Origin: Planctomycetaceae bacterium
Lineage (GTDB): Bacteria; Planctomycetota; Planctomycetia; Planctomycetales; Planctomycetaceae
DNA length: 53,406 nucleotides
Direction of reading: 5' to 3'
Assembly (NCBI GenBank): GCA_028284885.1
Contig: JANQQW010000356.1
Coordinates: forward strand, 1-53,406
This document shows positions 45,172 through 51,780 of this stretch, piece after piece. Every line of letters begins with the position of its first letter. Position 1 is the stretch's first letter. The translations under genes and the position numbers were made by a program. Under the pieces are notes generated by a model. It made no database searches, had not been told where the DNA came from, and was given only the letters and a program-made list of their open reading frames with translations.

Positions 45172-45759
45172 ATGGTCAAGACCGCCTCCACGATGCTCGA
45201 ACTCGGCACCGAGGCTCCCGACTTCTCGCTGCCGAACGTCGATGACACGACCGTCTCGCTGGCGGACTTTGCCCAGAAGAAGGGCTTGCTCGTGGTCTTC
45301 ATGTGCAACCACTGCCCCTTCGTCATCCACCTCCGCAGCGAGCTGGCCGCCTTCACCAAGGAGTACCACGAGAAGGGACTGGGCGTCGTCGGCATCAGTT
45401 CGAACGACGTTTCGACACACCCGGACGACAGCCCGGAGAAGATGAAGGAGGAGGCCGCCTCCGCCGGGTACGTGTTCCCGTACCTGTACGACGAGACGCA
45501 GGAGGTGGCGAAGGCCTACAAGGCGGCCTGCACGCCGGACTTCTTCCTGTTCGACGGCGACATGAAGCTCGTCTACCGCGGGCAGTTCGACGACAGCCGC
45601 CCCGGCAACGGCAAGCCGATCACCGGAGCCGACCTCCGCGCCGCCTGTGACCAGGTCCTCGCCGGCTCGCCGGTCCCGGAGGACCAGACGCCGAGCATCG
45701 GCTGCAACATCAAGTGGAAGGACGCCCCCGCCTACTTCACCGGCGAGCCCGCGGAGTGA
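45172..45759 (+). CDS. Thioredoxin-family peroxiredoxin-like protein (AhpC/TSA-type)
   Basis: The protein has 195 residues with no signal peptide. 'GTEAPDFSLPNVDD' is the AhpC/TSA opening. 'MCNHCPFVIH' places a CxxC pair at Cys45 and Cys48, with the 'NHCPF' form typical of a large redoxin subgroup. 'YDETQEVAKAYKAACTPDFF' holds the cis-Pro loop. It is probably a cytoplasmic thiol oxidoreductase or peroxidase. It is monocistronic by spacing. Confidence 0.88.
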   Translation: MVKTASTMLELGTEAPDFSLPNVDDTTVSLADFAQKKGLLVVFMCNHCPFVIHLRSELAAFTKEYHEKGLGVVGISSNDVSTHPDDSPEKMKEEAASAGYVFPYLYDETQEVAKAYKAACTPDFFLFDGDMKLVYRGQFDDSRPGNGKPITGADLRAACDQVLAGSPVPEDQTPSIGCNIKWKDAPAYFTGEPAE

Positions 45760-45907
45760 CGGGGAGGACTCGGCACTCGGGGATTGGAAACCGGGAATCG
45801 CCGTGGCGTCCCAGGATTCTTGGTCGCTCTCTGAGCCGTTCTGCGATGGTGGGAGCGGCAAGAGCGTTCCAGTCCGGTCACCCGACCCGAGATCCCGAGG
45901 CACCGAC

Positions 45908-47011
45908 GTGAAGCGACACGCGATCCTGGCACTCGTTCTGTTGGTGGCCGCGAACGGACCTTCCTTCGGGCAGGAGCAGGACGACTTCGACGCGGAGGTC
46001 GTCAACCGGGCGGCGCGGGCGGCACAGGCGAAGTTGGTCGAGCGGGAACTCGCCCGGCGGGACGCGATGATCGCCGACCTGAAGGCCCAGCTCGCGAAGG
46101 AGCAGAAGGAACGAGAACAGCAGGAGCAGCGAGCCGACGACGAAGCGGCGAAGTGGCGAGACACCTACGACAAGCTCGCCAAGGAGTACGTCGAAGTTCG
46201 CGAGAAGGCCGCCGAGCAGCGTGACGAGCTCGTGGAGATGCTGAAGGCGTTGGATCGTCGGGTGCAGGACCTGTCGAAGCGGGCCGAGCACCTCGAGCGC
46301 TGGCAGGTCGACGGACGGCTGACGTCGTTCGACCCGAAGACCGGACTGGGCGTCGTGCCACTCGGTTCGGAGCACGGCGCCCGGCCCCGCATGCGGTTCC
46401 TCGCCGCCCGCGCTGTGCTACGGAAGTACGACCTGGGAACGTTCGAGGTTGTCCGCGTCCTTGGCCCGGCGACTTCCGAGGTTCGGCTGATGCCGGCCGC
46501 AGAGGGCAAGGAACCCGCCGACGCCGAGACGCTGCTCGCCGCCGACCTGCACGCCCCGTGGTGGACGCCGGGGAAGAAGACGACGATCGCCCTGCTCGGC
46601 GAGTTGGAGACCGGCAACCACTCGACCGACGGCGGCCGAAATCCCGGGATGATGCAGTTCCTCCGGTCCCAGGGAGCGGAGTCCTACGAACTCCTGAGCG
46701 ACCTCGACGGCGAACGTCTGGCCGACCTCGAGCCGTCCGTCCGGTTGGTCGTCGTCGGTGACGTCGACGGCTCGTCCGTCATCGCCTTCGAGAACCAGAA
46801 GCGGTACCGCGAGGCCGCATCCGAACTGAGACGCGAGGCCGACGCTCGCGGCATCCCGGTCGTCTCCGAGAAGCAGTTCCTGGAGTGGACCGGCGGCCCG
46901 CCGAGCACGTTGACCGAGGAGGAGGTCGAAGCCCTCCGCGAGGAACAGATCCGCCGACTGATCGAACTCCGCAAACAACTCGACGCCGACCCGCAACCGC
47001 GGGACGAGTGA
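45908..47011 (+). CDS. Secreted coiled-coil protein, hypothetical
   Basis: The protein has 367 residues from the GTG at 45908, whose product starts with a clean signal peptide (to about residue 22, 'NGPSFGQ'). A long charged coiled coil (about 33-130) follows, then a mixed domain with 'DGRLTSFDPKTGLGVV'. The latter is reminiscent of a small beta-barrel, and a charged helix ends the protein. It is probably periplasmic. No family is recognised. Confidence 0.68.
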   Translation: MKRHAILALVLLVAANGPSFGQEQDDFDAEVVNRAARAAQAKLVERELARRDAMIADLKAQLAKEQKEREQQEQRADDEAAKWRDTYDKLAKEYVEVREKAAEQRDELVEMLKALDRRVQDLSKRAEHLERWQVDGRLTSFDPKTGLGVVPLGSEHGARPRMRFLAARAVLRKYDLGTFEVVRVLGPATSEVRLMPAAEGKEPADAETLLAADLHAPWWTPGKKTTIALLGELETGNHSTDGGRNPGMMQFLRSQGAESYELLSDLDGERLADLEPSVRLVVVGDVDGSSVIAFENQKRYREAASELRREADARGIPVVSEKQFLEWTGGPPSTLTEEEVEALREEQIRRLIELRKQLDADPQPRDE

Positions 47012-47091
47012 CGGAGCCGCCAGACCAATGCCACGGTGCTGTCATCGATCTTCAGCGACGTGACTGGTGAGCAGACGCCACCTCGACAGGC

Positions 47092-47433
47092 CTACGGGAG
47101 CGTGATGTCCGCGACGGACACACCGAGCGAGTAGACGAGTCCGAACTCGTCCTGTAGCAACTCGGCTGCGGGGTCCCGCACGTCGATCAGGAGATCGTGG
47201 CCGTCGGACGTGACTGCGAACGCCAGCAGGTTGGAGTCGGGACGAAAGCTCGTCGCGTCGTAGATGTCGAGCATGTACTGGATCTCGACGATCCGAGCGA
47301 CGCCGTGCACGCGGAACGCGGTTGGCAACGCTTCGCGGATCTGCTCGCTGGCCCAGAACTCGAGAAAGCCGTTGGCCGGCTCGGAGCCAAAGCGCGAGAG
47401 ATATGCCTGCGGGTCAGTGTTCGGCCGAGACAC
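47092..47433 (-). CDS. Small hypothetical protein, possibly SUKH (SMI1/KNR4)-like
   Basis: The protein has 113 residues, cytoplasmic. The pattern 'YDATSFRPDSNLLAFAVTSD' followed by 'GHDLLIDVRDP' resembles the core of SUKH proteins, in which a hydrophobic strand and a 'DGxGD' turn recur. The N-terminal part is shorter than usual. SUKH proteins often act as toxin-immunity proteins; no toxin gene is seen nearby, so this is only a possibility. Confidence 0.5.
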   Translation of the reverse strand: MSRPNTDPQAYLSRFGSEPANGFLEFWASEQIREALPTAFRVHGVARIVEIQYMLDIYDATSFRPDSNLLAFAVTSDGHDLLIDVRDPAAELLQDEFGLVYSLGVSVADITLP

Positions 47434-47521
47434 TCAGACTCCCTCGGGTAGACCAGTTTCTACATACTGCAGTCCCGAGTCCCCAGTCCTCAATCCCCAC
47501 TCCCCAGTTCCCCCACCCCAA

Positions 47522-48517
47522 GTGCCGGCCAATCTCACGCCGCAGTATCGCAAGGCCGAGCGGGGCTTCCGGCGGGCGCAGTCGGCGGCGGAGCGGCTCG
47601 CGTGTCTCGAGGAGATGCTGCGGCTGATCCCCAAGCACAAGGGGACCGACCATCTGCAGGGGCACATCAAGGCGAAGCTGAGCGAGACGCGGCGGGAGGC
47701 GGAGGCCGAGCGGAAGGCGGCCAAGAAGGGGGGGCGGACGTTCCGCTTCCCCAGGCAGGGGGCCGGGACCGTGCTGCTGCTGGGGGGGCCGAACGCCGGG
47801 AAGAGCCGGCTGCTGGCCGAGCTGACCGACGCCCGGCCGACCGTGGCCGAGTACCCGTTCTCCACGCTGGAGCCGTTGCCGGGGATGATGGCGTGGGAGG
47901 ACGTGCGGGTGCAGCTGGTCGACGTGCCGCCCGTGACGGAGACGCACTTCGAGCCGTACGTGCTGAACCTCGTCCGCGCGGCCGACGGCGTGCTGCTCTG
48001 CTTCGACGGCAGCAGCGACGACGCCCCGGAGCAGACGCTGGAGGTGGTCCGCCAACTCGAGTCCCGCCGCACCCGCCTCTCCGACCGCAGCGGCTTCGAC
48101 GACGAGGAGTTCTCGGTCGTCCACGTGCGCACGACGCTCGTCGTCACGCGGTCGAACGACCCGGACGTCGAGACGCGGCTCGAGTTCCTGCGTGAACTCG
48201 GCGGGCCGGACCTGCCGCTCGTGCGAGTCGACGCCGACGACGCCGGATCGCTCGACCCGTTGCGGGCGGCGGCGTTCGACCTGCTGGGGCTGATTCGCGT
48301 CTACACGAAGCGGCCGGGGCAGGAGCCGGAGCGGGACTCGCCCTTCACGATTCCCGTCGGCGGCACCGTCGAGGACGTGGCCCACGAGGTGCACGACGAC
48401 GTGGCCGCGGCCTTGAAGCACGCCCGTGTGTGGGGCGACTCGGCCGACAGCGACGGGCAGGTGGTCGGCCGCGAGCACGTGCTGGCGGACGGGGACGTGG
48501 TCGAGCTCCATGTGTGA
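47522..48517 (+). CDS. Obg/DRG-like GTPase with C-terminal TGS domain
   Basis: The protein has 331 residues from the GTG at 47522. No Shine-Dalgarno is visible, but family members begin 'PANLTPQY' exactly there. A helical N-terminus (1-75) precedes the P-loop 'GGPNAGKS' (88-95). The G2/G3 region reads 'YPFSTLEPLPGMM' then 'VQLVDVPP', with DxxG lost. G4 is 'TRSND' instead of the usual NKxD, so nucleotide specificity is doubtful. The TGS domain ends in 'DGDVVELHV'. Upstream lies a C-rich repeat tract (47475-47520). Confidence 0.85.
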   Translation: MPANLTPQYRKAERGFRRAQSAAERLACLEEMLRLIPKHKGTDHLQGHIKAKLSETRREAEAERKAAKKGGRTFRFPRQGAGTVLLLGGPNAGKSRLLAELTDARPTVAEYPFSTLEPLPGMMAWEDVRVQLVDVPPVTETHFEPYVLNLVRAADGVLLCFDGSSDDAPEQTLEVVRQLESRRTRLSDRSGFDDEEFSVVHVRTTLVVTRSNDPDVETRLEFLRELGGPDLPLVRVDADDAGSLDPLRAAAFDLLGLIRVYTKRPGQEPERDSPFTIPVGGTVEDVAHEVHDDVAAALKHARVWGDSADSDGQVVGREHVLADGDVVELHV

Positions 48518-48558
48518 GTCGGCAAGCGGTGGGACGCGACGATGCTCGGACCGCGGGC

Positions 48559-48615
48559 GTCCTGGCGGACCGGGACGTGGCGGAGCTGCACGTGTAAGTC
48601 GGCGAGCGGGGGGAT
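48559..48615 (+). pseudogene. duplicated 3' end of the TGS GTPase gene
   Basis: About 57 bases repeat 48479-48535 with an 80-base offset and roughly ten mismatches (about 83 percent). The copy would encode a second '...DRDVAELHV' ending with its own stop. It is not part of a longer gene and continues straight into family A repeat copy 3. Confidence 0.6.
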
Positions 48616-48701
48616 GTCAGCCCCCCGGTTACGCGTCGATCTTCGGCGACGCTGCGACGGGTGGGCACGCGTCACCGGCCGGCTGACACCGGCCGCTCGG
48701 C
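48601..48701. repeat. family A double-hairpin repeat, copy 3
   Basis: Left arm 48601-48635 has a gggggg/cccccc stem around an atgtcag loop; right arm 48668-48701 (complement) has ggccgg/ccggcc. The pair of different stem types is the same as in the other two copies. It lies between the GTPase gene and rsmH, here between codirectional genes. Confidence 0.85.
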
Positions 48702-48842
48702 AGCCGCCGAAAACTCCCCTTCGCGCGCTCGGGAATCCGGTGTAGAACTCCCGCCGCTCGGCTCTCCCCGGGCGAATCTCCACGTCTCCGGTCCTCGGGG
48801 ACGGCACTCCACCTGACAACTCAACTCCTCAACGGGTCGCGC

Positions 48843-49727
48843 GTGTCACGCCGTTCCGTCCATCGTCCCGTGCTGTTGCGGGAGGTGCTGCACTTCCTCG
48901 ACGTCCAGCCAGGGCAGGTCGTCGTCGACGGCACCGTGGGCGGCGGAGGGCACGCGGCCGCCCTCCTGGAACGCCTCGGCGACACCGGCACCCTCGTCGG
49001 ACTCGACCGCGACCCGGCGATGCTCGAACTCGCCGCCGAGAAGGTCTCCGGACCGAACACCCACCTCGTCCACGCCTCCCATGCCGACCTCCTCGACGTC
49101 CTCGCCGAACTCGGGCTCGACCACGCCGACCGCGTGCTGCTCGACCTCGGCCTCTCCTCCGACCAGTTGGAGAGCGGCCGCGGGTTCGGCTTCGGCACGG
49201 ACGGCCCGCTCGACCTGCGGTTCGACGAGTCGCGGGGCGAGCCGGCCCACGAACGACTCGAAGCGCTCGAAGCCGACGAGATCACACGGGCCCTGCAGGA
49301 CTACGGCGAGGAACGACACGCCCGCGCGATCGCCGCGGAGATCGTCGCTCGTCGAGACGGGAACCCGGTCCGCACCGTCGCCGACCTCGTCGCCGCGGTC
49401 GAGTCGGCCGTTCCCGGCAAGGTCCGCCGGGACAGCCGGAAGCACCCGGCGACCCGGGTCTTCCAGGCCCTCCGCATCCTCGTCAACGACGAGCTGCAAC
49501 ACGTCGAACGCACCTTGGAACACGTGCTCCCCGCGGCCCTCGTGGCCGGCGGGCGGGCCTGTGTCGTCACCTTCCACTCGTTGGAAGACCGCCTCGCGAA
49601 ACACGCCTTCAGGGACGAAGCGCGATGGGAAAACCTGACCAACAAACCGACCACGGCCACACCGGCGGAGAGCCGGGTCAACCCGCGGGCCCGTTCGGCG
49701 AAGCTGCGAGCGGCGACACGCCGGTAG
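48843..49727 (+). CDS. rsmH: 16S rRNA (cytosine(1402)-N4)-methyltransferase
   Basis: RsmH methylates C1402 of 16S rRNA in the decoding centre. The product has 294 residues from the GTG at 48843. The SAM-binding 'VVDGTVGGGGHAAALL' is near residue 27, 'LDRDPAMLELA' follows, and 'LLDLGLSSDQLESG', 'FQALRILVNDEL' and 'VVTFHSLEDRL' are RsmH signatures. In most bacteria it opens the cell-wall/division cluster, and here ftsL- and ftsI-like genes follow. The next gene starts inside its last 103 bases. Confidence 0.95.
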   Translation: MSRRSVHRPVLLREVLHFLDVQPGQVVVDGTVGGGGHAAALLERLGDTGTLVGLDRDPAMLELAAEKVSGPNTHLVHASHADLLDVLAELGLDHADRVLLDLGLSSDQLESGRGFGFGTDGPLDLRFDESRGEPAHERLEALEADEITRALQDYGEERHARAIAAEIVARRDGNPVRTVADLVAAVESAVPGKVRRDSRKHPATRVFQALRILVNDELQHVERTLEHVLPAALVAGGRACVVTFHSLEDRLAKHAFRDEARWENLTNKPTTATPAESRVNPRARSAKLRAATRR

Positions 49728-51433
49728 GCGACGCCGACTTCGCGGAACGCGACTTCGCCGACCCGCACGACCAGCGGCCGAGACACGAAGAGACCGACGC
49801 GGCCGACTCGCGCGAGCGGGCCGAGGCGAAGTCGTCCAAGTCCGAGGAGCCCGACGACTGGGGCTTCTCCCGGGAGAAACGCGGCATGTCCACCGAGACC
49901 AAGATCGGCCTGACGCTCGTCGTGCTGTTGCTCGGCACGTTCGGGTTCGTCGTCTGGAAGAAGCTGCAGCAGCGGCAGACGACCATCGCCGCCACCGACT
50001 TCGCCGAGCACCCGGAGTCCCGGCCGGAACGTCGGGATCCCCCCGTCAACCGTCGGCCGAAGCCGCAGGAACGCCCGGAGGACGTCGTCCACGCGGACGC
50101 CTTCGAGGAGCCGACGCGCCGCGGCCAGGGTCGCCACGACGACGGCTGGGCCGAGATCCAGCCCGTCTCCCGCGAGACGCCCCGGCACGACGACCCGTTC
50201 GCCGAGTTGGACCCGGAGAACTTCCGCAACCACGAGGTGCAGAAGCCCCCGGCCGAGGGACACCGCGGGGTCGAGGAACCGGCCTTCGCCGACCTGTTCG
50301 AGCCCGACCCGAGGCAACCGGCCACCGAGCCGAAGCCCGAGGAGTGCCCGCCCGACGGAGGGCTCGCCGAGTACGAGTTCGCGGACGACTTCGACTTCGG
50401 GGCAAGTGAACAACACCGGCCGCGGAACCAGCAACCGCGTGACGACTTCGGCCGACGCGACTTCGGCCGACGCGACTTCGGACGCGACGACTTCGGACGT
50501 GACGACTTCGGCCGACGCGACGAACGCGTCGTCGACGCGTGGGACCAGGAGCCGGGACGACTGGAGATCGCCGAGTTCGACGACCCGCGGATCCGTCAGA
50601 CGCGCGGCGTGGCCGCGACGAACGACGCCGGCTGGGACGACTTCGAGCCCGTTCAGCAGCGGCAGCAGCCACGGCCGCGGCAGGACGTCGCCCAGCGGCA
50701 GCCGGCCGAGGCGGGCTGGGACGACTTCGAGACCTTCGAGCCGGTCGACGCCCACCCGCGGAACCCGCGACAGGATCCCCGTCGGGACGAGTTCCGCCAG
50801 GACCAGCCGAGGCAGCAGGACTTCCGCCAGGACGCCCGCCGCGACGACTTCGGCCGTGACGCGTTCGAGCAGCACCCCACCCAACGGCACCAGCAGACGA
50901 ACTGGAACGACGCCCCGCCCGCCGAACACCAGGCGTGCGAGGACCCCACGGCACCGCCCGGCACGACCGTGCACGAGGTGGAGGCGGGGGACAGCTACTG
51001 GACCATCAGCCGGGACGCGTACGACACGGCCAAGTACTTCTCGGCTCTCGCGAAGTTCAACGAGTACCGCATCGCGAACCCGAAGCACATGCGGCCCGGG
51101 ATGCTCGTCCTCTGCCCGCCGACCGCGTACCTGCACCAGCGGTACCCCAAGCTGTGCGGCCCGGGCGAGGACGCGAAGGCCTGCCCGCACGAGAACCCCG
51201 AAGGCTTCTTCGTCGACGCGGACGGCCGGCCCAAGTACCGCGTGGGCGAGGAGGACACGCTCTCCGAGATCGCCCACGTCCACCTCGGCCGGGGCTCGCG
51301 GTGGGTCCAGATCTTCGAGCTGAACCGCGGACGGCTGCGGACGCCGGACACCCTCCCACTCGGAACGGTGCTCGACCTCCCCGCCGACGCCAGCAGCGTT
51401 CGACTGGTCGGAGGGACGCGAACCTACCGATGA
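49625..51433 (+). CDS. Membrane protein with repeat-rich linker and two LysM-type domains
   Basis: The protein has 602 residues from the ATG at 49625, overlapping rsmH by 103 bases; an ATG at 49886 would remove the overlap. A cytoplasmic charged N-terminus precedes one helix (about 94-111, 'LTLVVLLLGTFGFVVW'). A long linker rich in Asp, Arg, Gln and Phe follows, including five (D/R)DFGR units (50441-50515, period 15 bases) and repeated 'WDDFE' motifs. The C-terminus has LysM-like modules 'HEVEAGDSYWTISR' and 'YRVGEEDTLSEIAHVHLG', which bind peptidoglycan. It probably tethers the membrane to the wall within a division locus. Confidence 0.78.
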   Translation: MGKPDQQTDHGHTGGEPGQPAGPFGEAASGDTPVGDADFAERDFADPHDQRPRHEETDAADSRERAEAKSSKSEEPDDWGFSREKRGMSTETKIGLTLVVLLLGTFGFVVWKKLQQRQTTIAATDFAEHPESRPERRDPPVNRRPKPQERPEDVVHADAFEEPTRRGQGRHDDGWAEIQPVSRETPRHDDPFAELDPENFRNHEVQKPPAEGHRGVEEPAFADLFEPDPRQPATEPKPEECPPDGGLAEYEFADDFDFGASEQHRPRNQQPRDDFGRRDFGRRDFGRDDFGRDDFGRRDERVVDAWDQEPGRLEIAEFDDPRIRQTRGVAATNDAGWDDFEPVQQRQQPRPRQDVAQRQPAEAGWDDFETFEPVDAHPRNPRQDPRRDEFRQDQPRQQDFRQDARRDDFGRDAFEQHPTQRHQQTNWNDAPPAEHQACEDPTAPPGTTVHEVEAGDSYWTISRDAYDTAKYFSALAKFNEYRIANPKHMRPGMLVLCPPTAYLHQRYPKLCGPGEDAKACPHENPEGFFVDADGRPKYRVGEEDTLSEIAHVHLGRGSRWVQIFELNRGRLRTPDTLPLGTVLDLPADASSVRLVGGTRTYR

Positions 51434-51440
51434 GAGTCGT

Positions 51441-51776
51441 GTGGTTCCGACTCTCGTTCGGCCAGGACCCGTGGTCTTCCGTTTCGCCGCCGCCATCGCC
51501 CTCGTGGTCGCCGTGTCGCTCGCCGGCGTCGCGCTGGAGAAGCGGTCGCTGGAACTGCGTCGCGAGATCAGCCGGCAGCACTTCCGCGAGAACGTGCTGC
51601 GGGAGAACCACGCCCGGCTGAGGCTCCGCACGCAGGAACTCGGCGCGCCGTCCCGACTGGTCGATGCGATGGAGGAGGGCGAACTCTTGCTCGAGCCGCG
51701 TCCCGACGCCGAGCGGACCGGCGAGCCCGCGGCACCGCTGCTCTTCTGGGACGCGGCCCCGCCGCGCGACTGGTGA
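51441..51776 (+). CDS. FtsL-like small membrane protein
   Basis: The protein has 111 residues from the GTG at 51441; a GTG at 51471 is equally possible. One hydrophobic helix (about 13-31) is followed by a charged coiled coil ('RREISRQHFRENVLREN'), the layout of FtsL. FtsL is poorly conserved, so the assignment rests on size, topology and position directly ahead of ftsI. It ends four bases before the ftsI start. Confidence 0.6.
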   Translation: MVPTLVRPGPVVFRFAAAIALVVAVSLAGVALEKRSLELRREISRQHFRENVLRENHARLRLRTQELGAPSRLVDAMEEGELLLEPRPDAERTGEPAAPLLFWDAAPPRDW

Positions 51777-51780
51777 CGCC

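Noticed and set aside
50441-50515. Five 15-base direct repeats considered as a CRISPR-like or iteron array
   Set aside because: They have no spacers, keep the reading frame and encode the (D/R)DFGR units of the LysM protein, so they are coding tandem repeats.
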